Shown in pieces: positions 7,337 to 14,442 of a stretch of DNA of 52,090 nucleotides. The stretch comes from Roseicyclus salinarum. Lineage in GTDB: Bacteria; Pseudomonadota; Alphaproteobacteria; Rhodobacterales; Rhodobacteraceae. The notes under the pieces were generated by a model. The model did not search any database. It was not told where the DNA came from and worked only from the letters and a program-made list of their open reading frames with translations. The DNA lies in contig NZ_JARRSA010000025.1 of NCBI RefSeq assembly GCF_029624655.1, forward strand, positions 1 to 52,090. The letters are read 5' to 3'. Every line of letters starts with the position of its first letter. Position 1 is the first letter of the stretch. Both the position numbers and the translations under genes were made by a program.

Positions 7337-10300
7337 TCACTCCGCCGGCTCGAAACCGGGCTTCGGCTCGCCGCGCGCCATGTCCTCGGTATAGACCGCC
7401 ACCGTCTCGGCCTCGCCGCTTTCGAGCGCGGCAAGATGGGGTGCGGCGTCGGCGGTGACGTAGGCGTAGGCGTGCTCGACCGCGCCGCCGACGACCACGG
7501 CGATCTTCTTTCTGAGATAGACGTTCTCGGGCGAGGCGGGCCCGTGGTAGCCCTCAAGCCGGTCGAGGGCCGCAAGGCCCGAGGCCGTGACGCGGTAGAC
7601 CTCGCCCTCGACCTGCTGGCCGCGGCCCTTGAGGTCCACGAGAACCGCCATGCGGTGCAGGTAGGGGCAGTTCGGGTTGTCGCAGCGCGGCTCCTTCTGG
7701 ACGATGAGTGGCATCGGCTGGCGCGTCTTCGCCGTGCCGACGAACGCGCCGAGAACCTCGGCATGGGCCGCGTGGTTGGGAAAGCCGCGCTTGAGCGAGC
7801 CGTAGGTGAAGTAAAGGTAGCTCGGCTCGGCCTCGCTTGCCGCTCCGGGCGTGGGGGCCGCGCTTGGGGCCTGCGCCGCCGGGGACAGCCCGTTGGCCGC
7901 GGCCCACCCCGCGAGCCGCGCGCGTATCTCCTCGGGGACGGTATCGTCCTCGGCGAAATGCAGGCAGGGACGCGCGTCGATGCCGTCGGCCTCAAGCAGG
8001 ATGTCCACCATCTCGGGCGAGGCGTTGCCGATGGCGACGTGCAGCGCGGTGAAACCCATGTCGTTCTGCGCGTTCACGTTGATGCCGCGCGCGATCAGGT
8101 CGCGGCCCACCTGAAGGTCCGGCACGCCGCGCGCGATGCCGTTCTCGGTCATCTCGCCCTCGCCGCCGGCGGCGAAATGAAGAAGCGTGTCGCCCGTCAG
8201 CTCGTCGATGACGTCGATGCCCACCACGCCCTCGTCGATGGAACGGAAGATCCGCCTCCACTGGGTATAGTCGTCCGAGGCTGCCGCGTCGCGCGCCCAG
8301 CGGATGATCCGCTGCTCCTGGTCGTCGAGCTGCTCGAAGGCCTGTTCCAGCGCCATCATGATCTGGTCGGGCGTGGCCATCATGCCGATGCCCTTGGTGC
8401 CGTTGGACAGCATCCCCTCGCGCGGGCCCACGAGATCGACGCCCAGCGTCCGCAGCGCAGCCACGTTGTTCTGGGTGGTGATGTTGTTCCACATGTGCGT
8501 GTTGCACGCGGGGCAGAGGATCGCGGGCTTGCGCTGATACTGCCAGGCCACGAAGACGGAGGACACAAGGTTGTCGGCGATGCCGTTCGCGATCTTGCCC
8601 ATCGTGTTGCAGGTCACGGGCGCGACCACGACGCAGTCGGCCCAGTCGCAGAGCGCGAGATGAGAGGCGCGCAGCGGCATCCCGTATTCGATGTAGTGGA
8701 AGTTCCACTCGTCGTCGTCTCGGTAGATGTCGTTGGGGCTGATGCGCGACAGGATGCGCTCGGCGCCGTGATCCTTGAAGAACTTCTCGGCCGCGACCGA
8801 GGGGATCAGCTTCACGTTGTGGCCGGCATCCGTGATCCGCTCCACCAGCTCGGGGATCTTGTCGGCGGCGGACGACCCGCAGGCGGCCAGCAGCACGTTG
8901 CGCTTGCCGTCCGGCGGCTCGGTCAGCCCGCCCTTGGGATAGCCGAAGATGTTCTTGTCGAGGCTGGGGGATTCGTGGCGCAGAAGCACGTTCAGCCCCG
9001 CCTCGGCGATGCGCGCCTGAAGGCTGCCGTCCATGACCATGCCCACGATATCCTCGCGCCCGCCCAGAAACTCGCCCCGGAAGAACAGGTAAGGCACCGT
9101 GTCCTGCCCTGTCATGGCGACGAGCTGGCGGCGCATCCTGACCGACCTCAGGTCGTGGCCCGACACGTCGATTGCGGTCAGTTCGGTCACGCCGATGTTC
9201 TGCAGGATGTTGCCCAGCATGTTGGACCACGGGTCCTCGTCGTCGTGGAAGAACGCGATCGTGTTCTCCTGGATGATGGCCGGGGCGTCGTCGGGGACGC
9301 GCACATGCTCGCGCTCCTCGATCACCAGCATGGCGGGGTCCCGCAGGTTCCTGAGGCCGCGGAAGATCTGCATGCGCGGCGCCTGCCAGACCTGCGAAGT
9401 GGCCGGGCTCATGTCGACAAGCGTCACCATGTCCTCCGCCTCGTCGTAGGCGATGCAGAGGCACCAGAACTCTTCCAGCAGCGCGGTCTCGCGGTAGACG
9501 TTGTCGGGCGCCTTGATCGCCTCGAACCCGAGCACGCGGTTGAGATCGATGTTGATCATCAGGTGGCGCCCGTCGTGATCGACGAGGTCGCGAAGCCGCG
9601 CCCTGAACCAGTCCTCGGGCGACAGGTCGCGCTCGTCCTCGGTGCGTTCGGAATAGCCGCGGAACTCGCTCCCGAGCTGGGTGTGCACCGCCTGCGCGAG
9701 ATACATCCTCGCGATCCGGTCCATCTCGCGGGCGTCCGAGACGCGGCTCAGCGTCTCGCTGTAGGCGGCGGTGGAGGACAGGAGCAGCTTGTCCTCGTCC
9801 ACGTCCGGATCGCCGAGGATCGCGAGGCTTTCGGACAGGACGCCGAGGCTGTTGAGGTTCGGGCTGGAGCGGCGGAAGAGGTTGCGCTTGTTGCGCCGCC
9901 CCGTCGCGAGGTAGCGCGTGGTGTCGACGTAGCGGCAGGGCTGCTTGAGGCATTGGAGCCGCGTCGTGACGGCCTGCCGCGCGGAAAACCGCAGAAGCCC
10001 GCGCGACCGCATCGAGGTGCCGTCGCGGTCCGACATCGCCTCGTAGAGCCGGTCCACCGTCGTCACCCAGAGCTTGCCGTATTTCTCGGGGTGGACGTCG
10101 ATCATGTGGATCAGGCCGGTGCTGGGATTGCACTTGGCGATGATGGCGAAATGGCCGCCCGGCATCGTCGCCTTTCCATGCGCCATCCCGACCTGGAAGT
10201 TGGCCACGAGGATGTCGTTGTCGCCGCCGAGGCGGTTGGACTCGTCGATCGCCTCCAGAAGCTTCTCCGGCGATGTCGTCGCGGCGTCCATGAAATACGC

Positions 10301-10939
10301 CTGAACCTGCATGGTGTCGCGCAGTCCCAGCTTGTGGATGTAGGTGCAGGCCACGTCGAAAAGTTCGGCCAGCGAGATGCCGTCGTTGACCACGAAACTC
10401 GCCGGCAGCTGGCATTCGCGGAAGATGTCGTTCACCTCGCAGGTGAAGCCGAGCGCGGACATGCTGAGCGCGGCGGCGGTCACACTGCAGCAATTGATGG
10501 GCTGCTGGAAATTGTGCATGTGAACGGCCACGAGGTCGCCGAACAGCGTGGCGAAGCCCGCGGTGCGCAGGTCCTCGGGCAGCTCGAACCATTCGGCGCT
10601 CGACAGGTAGGCGAGGCGCGTTCCGGGCGACGCGACCGCCTCCATCGTCACGGGAATGTTGAAGACCTCGAGGTGCTCCTCGTAGAAATAGTCGCCCGCA
10701 TCGGCCGTGGCGAGCGTGGCGTCGCCCTGCCGAAGCGCGACCTCGCCCTGAAGGACCACATACATCCCGTTGGGCGCGAGGGTGGCGTCGCCCGTGGCCT
10801 CGAGCACCCTGAACCTCGGCCGGATCACGTCGGGATCTATCGCGCTCGTGTCGCTTTGGAACACATGCAGGATCATGGCGAAATCGGCCTCGGAAAGACT
10901 TGAGGCGTCTCGCGTCGTGATCTCTTGGCTCGAAGTCAT
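7337..10939 (-). CDS. Seven-domain fusion: cNMP-like, phytochelatin synthase (x2), glutaredoxin-like, PPC-DC-type flavoprotein, ankyrin, gamma-glutamyl cyclotransferase
   Basis: About 1200 residues. Two adjacent ATGs (10942, 10939) follow GAGGGAG; the second has better spacing (6 bases). Domains: 17-117, cyclic-nucleotide-binding-like fold (YVVLQGEVALRQGD) without a clear phosphate cassette; 145-320, phytochelatin synthase with a complete Cys-His-Asp triad (C150 in QPINCCS, H263 in GGHFAII, D281 in MIDVHPEKYG); 360-547, a decayed second copy keeping the VDMSP aspartate but lacking the histidine; 553-650, glutaredoxin fold with TVP cis-proline and GEFLGG but no active-site cysteine; 678-870, HFCD flavoprotein with H760, PVTCNT (PASANT-like) and PACNTHMW (PxMNxxMW-like); 915-987, ankyrin repeats; 1041-1167, AIG2/GGACT-type cyclotransferase (YGSLKRG, E1129). 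All catalytic parts concern gamma-glutamyl or cysteinyl thiols. Cytoplasmic; probably transcribed from its own promoter downstream of the BLUF gene. The pathway is inferred. Confidence 0.88.
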   Translation of the reverse strand: MTSSQEITTRDASSLSEADFAMILHVFQSDTSAIDPDVIRPRFRVLEATGDATLAPNGMYVVLQGEVALRQGDATLATADAGDYFYEEHLEVFNIPVTMEAVASPGTRLAYLSSAEWFELPEDLRTAGFATLFGDLVAVHMHNFQQPINCCSVTAAALSMSALGFTCEVNDIFRECQLPASFVVNDGISLAELFDVACTYIHKLGLRDTMQVQAYFMDAATTSPEKLLEAIDESNRLGGDNDILVANFQVGMAHGKATMPGGHFAIIAKCNPSTGLIHMIDVHPEKYGKLWVTTVDRLYEAMSDRDGTSMRSRGLLRFSARQAVTTRLQCLKQPCRYVDTTRYLATGRRNKRNLFRRSSPNLNSLGVLSESLAILGDPDVDEDKLLLSSTAAYSETLSRVSDAREMDRIARMYLAQAVHTQLGSEFRGYSERTEDERDLSPEDWFRARLRDLVDHDGRHLMINIDLNRVLGFEAIKAPDNVYRETALLEEFWCLCIAYDEAEDMVTLVDMSPATSQVWQAPRMQIFRGLRNLRDPAMLVIEEREHVRVPDDAPAIIQENTIAFFHDDEDPWSNMLGNILQNIGVTELTAIDVSGHDLRSVRMRRQLVAMTGQDTVPYLFFRGEFLGGREDIVGMVMDGSLQARIAEAGLNVLLRHESPSLDKNIFGYPKGGLTEPPDGKRNVLLAACGSSAADKIPELVERITDAGHNVKLIPSVAAEKFFKDHGAERILSRISPNDIYRDDDEWNFHYIEYGMPLRASHLALCDWADCVVVAPVTCNTMGKIANGIADNLVSSVFVAWQYQRKPAILCPACNTHMWNNITTQNNVAALRTLGVDLVGPREGMLSNGTKGIGMMATPDQIMMALEQAFEQLDDQEQRIIRWARDAAASDDYTQWRRIFRSIDEGVVGIDVIDELTGDTLLHFAAGGEGEMTENGIARGVPDLQVGRDLIARGINVNAQNDMGFTALHVAIGNASPEMVDILLEADGIDARPCLHFAEDDTVPEEIRARLAGWAAANGLSPAAQAPSAAPTPGAASEAEPSYLYFTYGSLKRGFPNHAAHAEVLGAFVGTAKTRQPMPLIVQKEPRCDNPNCPYLHRMAVLVDLKGRGQQVEGEVYRVTASGLAALDRLEGYHGPASPENVYLRKKIAVVVGGAVEHAYAYVTADAAPHLAALESGEAETVAVYTEDMARGEPKPGFEPAE

Positions 10940-11009
10940 CATGGGCTCCCTCGTGTGCGTGCGGCGATCCTGTGCGCCGGTCGCGCGGGCCCGCGCCTTC
11001 ACCGCCACG

Positions 11010-11027
11010 CCGACGACGTTACGTCGG
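11010..11027. promoter_or_regulatory. Inverted repeat upstream of the fusion enzyme gene
   Basis: CCGACG (11010-11015) and CGTCGG (11022-11027) flank ACGTTA. The repeat lies 71 bases upstream of the predicted start at 10939, a plausible operator position. The regulator is unknown and the match could be chance in GC-rich DNA. Confidence 0.3.
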
Positions 11028-11224
11028 GCATCGCCGTGCGGGCAACGGCGGAAGCCGGATTTCTCGAGGGGGGCGGCACCTGTATCATGTATGCCGCCGC
11101 GCGGTCCCGCCGGCTTTTCGGCACGTGCCCGGATCGGTCCCGGCGTCCGTGCGAAGGAGCCCGAAGGCGATGGAACACGGGGACGGCCGGGGACGGGAGC
11201 GGGCCCGGTCCGCCGCGGGCAGGC

Positions 11225-11668
11225 CTACATCGGCCGCACGGACCTGCTCGAGAATTCGCTGAAGATCTCGCGGGCGATCGACAGGGCGATGCTCTTCGTG
11301 GCTTTTCCCGCGCCGCCGCCGCGCCGGATGCGGTCCAGAACCGCCTCGCTGCCGCGCGCGAAACGTCCGATCTCGGCCGGCCCGGCATAGCCCATGGTCC
11401 AATCGGGGAATTCCCGCCGCTCGGCCTCTCCCTGCCACATGACCGAGACCGCCGAGTGGCGGGGATCCTGGCGGATGCGGCCGAAGCAGGCGTCCAGCTC
11501 CGCCTCCGACCCTTCGAGGGTCTGGAAGAAGATCCGGTCGTGATAGAGAAGCACCCCGGTGATGCCGTCCCGTTCGTTGTTGCGCCGGGAAACGTCGAGG
11601 ATGGCAGACAGCGCGTCTTCGTCCAGGGGGCCGTGGGATGCGCTCACGTAGGCGATCTGGTGGACCAT
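11225..11668 (-). CDS. BLUF-domain blue-light (FAD) sensor
   Basis: A 147-residue BLUF protein. The light-reactive FAD pocket is intact: Y7 (IAYVS), N31 (RRNNERDGITG), Q49 (FFQTLEG), W90 and M92 (DWTMGYAG). The spacing between these residues is identical to Y21/N45/Q63/W104/M106 of AppA. No output domain follows; the ~50 residues after the fold are basic and helical, as in short BLUF proteins that act through a partner. The gene is on the minus strand, 285 bases upstream of the fusion enzyme gene and pointing at it, so co-regulation or a functional link is plausible. The partner is unknown. A weak Shine-Dalgarno (AGGTC) precedes the ATG at 11668. Confidence 0.9.
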   Translation of the reverse strand: MVHQIAYVSASHGPLDEDALSAILDVSRRNNERDGITGVLLYHDRIFFQTLEGSEAELDACFGRIRQDPRHSAVSVMWQGEAERREFPDWTMGYAGPAEIGRFARGSEAVLDRIRRGGGAGKATKSIALSIAREIFSEFSSRSVRPM

Positions 11669-12024
11669 TCCGTCTGACCTGCTGAAACGCGGTCGGACAA
11701 TTCCGGGAACCCTGCCTGATCAGGCCGGTTCCAGCCGCGATGCTTGCGACCTTGCCTATACCCCCATGCCCCGAGACCCTTCATTGTTTAAGGTTGGGTA
11801 AAGCATTTCACAATCCAGACGGTTCAATGGCAGCCCACATACAGCCTTAGGTTGCAACCCATGACACCCCGTGCCCGGATTGTTCGCGGTTGCTCAATTT
11901 AATTGCCGCGGTCGCCAACCTTTGCAAATCCAATGAAAATCATTGATTCGGATGCCTAAATGGCGGTGGAGGCCGCGCGGGACCCTAGGGCCAGCCGGGC
12001 GGGCCGAGCGTCGATGCGGCGCGC
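11669..12024. other. AT-rich intergenic region with three palindromes
   Basis: This stretch lies upstream of the BLUF gene (minus strand) and downstream of the cNMP membrane gene. It is much richer in A+T than its surroundings between about 11780 and 11960. It carries GGTTGCAACC (11850-11859), CAATT-T-AATTG (11895-11905) and CAATGA-AAA-TCATTG (11931-11945). No gene is supported. It is the likely promoter/operator region of the BLUF gene. Confidence 0.5.
11931..11945. promoter_or_regulatory. Perfect inverted repeat CAATGA-AAA-TCATTG
   Basis: Six-base arms with a three-base spacer in the AT-rich stretch 263 bases upstream of the BLUF start. It has the size and symmetry of a dimeric regulator site; the regulator is unknown. 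Confidence 0.35.
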
Positions 12025-12048
12025 GCGCCCGCCTTCGGAGGCGGGCGC
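12025..12048 (-). terminator. Terminator hairpin of the cNMP membrane operon
   Basis: GCGCCCGCC (12025-12033) and GGCGGGCGC (12040-12048) pair perfectly around a 6-base TTCGGA loop, two bases past the stop of the minus-strand gene at 12051. Confidence 0.65.
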
Positions 12049-12050
12049 CG

Positions 12051-13400
12051 TCACGTGGTCTGGCGCAGTTCCACGATCTTCAGGACCTGCCTCATCGTCG
12101 CCTCCGACCGGAATTCGCCCTCGTTGGGGTTCATCAGGTCGGCGAAGGTGGCCGCGTCTATCCTGAGGCATCCCACCGGGCCGAGCGCGACCGCCGTGGC
12201 GGAGCGCGGCTTGCCCTCGATCAGCCCCATCTCCCCCAGAAGCGCGCCATCGCGAAGCTCGGCGATCTTGCGCTCCTGCGGGCCGCCGTAGTCGATGTAG
12301 ATGGCGACGCGCCCCTCCTTCATCAGGAAGCAGTGCGTGGCGGGATCGCCCTCGCGCAGGATGACGTCCCCGCGGGAGAACGAGACGTCGTCGACCTTCG
12401 TGGAGAGGCGCGAGATGTCCTCGAGGGACATCTCCGAGAATGCCATCTCGAGGTAGCGCGACCGCAGGTTCCTGAGCTCCACGAGAAAGCCGATCACCGT
12501 CGGGATCGTGATGGCGAGGTTGTAGCCCATGTGAAGCTCGGCCCGGCCGGGCATCCCGTCGAAGCCGGTGAGCTGCTCGAACAGGCCGTTGTTGGCCATC
12601 AGGCCGAACCGACCGCCCGCCTCGTAGAAGTTGAGCATCGCGGCTTCCTGCCCGGCGGGCACCGCCATGTAGATGTTGCCCTCCACCGGCACGGTCGCCC
12701 AGAGCTGCCGGAAGCCCGGCCACAGCTCGGCCTGTTCGAAGTAATAGAAATAGGTGATCGTGAGGTGCTCGAGGGCGTGCCAGCTGAGCGCGAGCAGCGC
12801 CACGAACAGCCAGATGTTGCGCGGGAAGCACAGCAGCACCAGACCGGTGCCGAAATAGCCGACCAGCTCCCAGACGAGGTGCACCACCCCGAGGTCGAGC
12901 TGGCCGAAGACCGCGCAGGCCGCAGGCCCGATGATGTATCCGCCGGCCGCATCCAGCCGCGGCAGCCCGTCCGCCCCCGCCTGCGCGATGCGCGCGGTGG
13001 AGTAATAGCTGGGCTCGACCGCCGCGTCGCGCAGGCCGAGCTCTGCGGCGCGCATGGCGTTCTCGATCGTGTCCACGGGCGGCGGGCAGGCCACCGTGCC
13101 GTTCATCACGTTGAGCTGGATGACCTGGATCAGGTGCTCGGAGAAATGGCCGACCTGCAGGACCGTGAAAAGCCCCAGCACCGCGATCATGGAGTAGTTC
13201 TTGACCTTCCAGATCCCCTCGAACAGCGCGAGCGGGATCCACGGCAGGAGCGTGTAGAACGCGATCATGTAGAGCGGTTCGTCGCCCACGATCGCGTTGA
13301 TCTGCAAAACGTAGGAAATCGCCGCAGTGACGAGGACGACATCGAGGCTGACGCCTTCGAAGCGGAAGAACCGCCGAAGCTTGCGACCGAGTTCGCCCAT
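12051..13400 (-). CDS. Polytopic membrane protein with C-terminal cyclic-nucleotide-binding domain
   Basis: 449 residues. The first ~310 residues carry about six hydrophobic helices (e.g. 20-38, 45-62, 70-98, 168-190, 196-219, 295-308). Two contain an H-x3-H pair: H85/H89 (GHFSEHL) and H208/H212 (WHALEHL), with H174 in a further helix. Such pairing could bind a metal or haem; this is inference. Residues 320-440 are a cNMP-binding domain with an intact phosphate-binding cassette, GEMGLIEGKPRSATA, including E390 and R399, which contact the ribose and cyclic phosphate in CRP/PKA/HCN domains. The likely ligand is the product of the cyclase encoded upstream. It is the last gene of a three-gene minus-strand operon, 4 bases after the preceding stop, and ends in a hairpin. 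I do not recognise the membrane part. Confidence 0.8.
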   Translation of the reverse strand: MGELGRKLRRFFRFEGVSLDVVLVTAAISYVLQINAIVGDEPLYMIAFYTLLPWIPLALFEGIWKVKNYSMIAVLGLFTVLQVGHFSEHLIQVIQLNVMNGTVACPPPVDTIENAMRAAELGLRDAAVEPSYYSTARIAQAGADGLPRLDAAGGYIIGPAACAVFGQLDLGVVHLVWELVGYFGTGLVLLCFPRNIWLFVALLALSWHALEHLTITYFYYFEQAELWPGFRQLWATVPVEGNIYMAVPAGQEAAMLNFYEAGGRFGLMANNGLFEQLTGFDGMPGRAELHMGYNLAITIPTVIGFLVELRNLRSRYLEMAFSEMSLEDISRLSTKVDDVSFSRGDVILREGDPATHCFLMKEGRVAIYIDYGGPQERKIAELRDGALLGEMGLIEGKPRSATAVALGPVGCLRIDAATFADLMNPNEGEFRSEATMRQVLKIVELRQTT

Positions 13401-13404
13401 GGCT

Positions 13405-13635
13405 TCAGGCGTCCGCGCCGAGGGCGCCGATGCGCGCGCGCAGCCTCAGCACGAGGCTGCTGAAGGCGCCGACGAACAAGAGAATGGCGGCCAGAACCGG
13501 CCACTTCTCGCCCCACGCTCCGGCGTCGAACCCCAATGCGACCGGCGCGTCCCAAAGACCGCAGAAGGCCATCGCGGGCGCTGTCGCCCAGAAGGCGCAC
13601 GACCCGACGGCGGCGCCCAGAATTGCACGTTTCAT
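13405..13635 (-). CDS. Small membrane protein, paralogue of its upstream neighbour
   Basis: 76 residues: a signal-like N-terminus (MKRAILGAAVGSCAFWATAPAMA), a short loop, then WGEKWPVLAAILLFVGAFSSLVL as a transmembrane helix and a basic tail. The ATG overlaps the stop of the upstream gene as ATGA (13632-13635), implying translational coupling. The segment KWPVLAAILL aligns with KWPLLAIVLL of the neighbour, so the two look like diverged duplicates that may pair in the membrane. It probably works with the cNMP membrane protein, whose start is 4 bases downstream. Function unknown. Confidence 0.65.
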   Translation of the reverse strand: MKRAILGAAVGSCAFWATAPAMAFCGLWDAPVALGFDAGAWGEKWPVLAAILLFVGAFSSLVLRLRARIGALGADA

Positions 13636-13850
13636 CCCTCGCCGCTCTTCCGCGCCGCTCTCCGGCCCCTGACCATCAGTATGGTGAGATAGGTCGTACA
13701 GACCACGACACTCAAAAGGACGATCGCGAGAAGCGGCCATTTCGACAGCCAGTCGTCACCGCCGAACCCCTCAGCCACGCCACCCGGTCCCGCCGCGAAC
13801 GCGACACCGGGAACCATCGTCGCCAGAACCGCCACGCGCCATCCGGTCAT
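13632..13850 (-). CDS. Small membrane protein, first gene of the cNMP membrane operon
   Basis: About 72 residues with a signal-like N-terminus (MTGWRVAVLATMVPGVAFA), a Gly-rich loop, then WLSKWPLLAIVLLSVVVCTTYL as a transmembrane helix and a basic C-terminus. The frame extends to an ATG at 13898, but the ATG at 13850 has GGAG 7 bases upstream and yields a better signal sequence. It overlaps the next gene by ATGA. Role unknown; co-conservation with the downstream cNMP protein would be expected if they form one complex. Confidence 0.6.
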   Translation of the reverse strand: MTGWRVAVLATMVPGVAFAAGPGGVAEGFGGDDWLSKWPLLAIVLLSVVVCTTYLTILMVRGRRAARKSGEG

Positions 13851-14013
13851 TCCAGGGCTCCATCTGCTGTCACGCCGAATGGCGAAACGATGCGGCATTG
13901 CCGCTAGGTAAGCCTGTTTTCAACTGGAAATGGAAATGCGCGCGGTCGTGACAACCTTTTGTAGACCTTGGCAACGAGGAGCCGGCGTCGTTCGGGGCCG
14001 GGTCCCGCGCGCG

Positions 14014-14217
14014 TCAGGCGTCGAGCAGGAAACGAAGCCGGTCGAGAACCCCGGGATCCTTCGCGAGTTCGACGGCGCCCTTTTGGTCGGATTGGAGGTG
14101 CCTGGCCCCGCTCTTCATGGCGATCCAGGGCGACTTGCCCCGAAACGACACGATCACGCCCGCCGGGACACCCCTCGGCAGGATGGACGATTGAGGTCTG
14201 ATCGCGACGGTCTGCAT
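14014..14217 (-). CDS. Small hypothetical protein
   Basis: 67 residues, with no signal peptide or membrane helix. The sequence (FRGKSPWIAMKSGARHLQSD, then KDPGVLDRLRFLLDA) is mixed-charge and looks like a small cytoplasmic protein. GGGAA precedes the ATG at 14217 by about 9 bases. The same frame is open far upstream through the antisense of the amidase gene, so the long frame itself is not evidence. Support comes from the start context, the position in otherwise non-coding DNA, and plausible composition. Function not recognised. Confidence 0.4.
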   Translation of the reverse strand: MQTVAIRPQSSILPRGVPAGVIVSFRGKSPWIAMKSGARHLQSDQKGAVELAKDPGVLDRLRFLLDA

Positions 14218-14442
14218 CTCATGATTCCCGGCAAGCCCTGTCCTTCCGCGAACAGGTTGATGCAACTTGAGGGCAATAGAATGGCGACAATTGCCCGATT
14301 TCGGGACGATTGAAGCACCGGATGAAACCGGGATCCACGGATGCGCGGCGGGTTTCGTCGGGCGCGGCGGCGGCGGGACCGTCGACATTCCCGCGTCCAG
14401 CTGTGAAGCTCTGCGCAGCCATGAGGGAGAAGGGTCGCATCC

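Noticed and set aside
9060-9310. Functional redox glutaredoxin domain
   Set aside because: The active-site cysteine is replaced (DPWS), so thiol-disulfide exchange at this site is not possible.
7436-10903. Plus-strand open frame of 1155 codons opposite the fusion enzyme
   Set aside because: Its translation is low-complexity, rich in Arg, Val, Asp and His, and antisense to a chain with seven recognisable domains. GC-rich third positions keep such shadow frames open.
13930-14313. Plus-strand frame before the amidase gene
   Set aside because: Composition is arginine-rich and random-looking, and it overlaps the better-supported minus-strand small gene.
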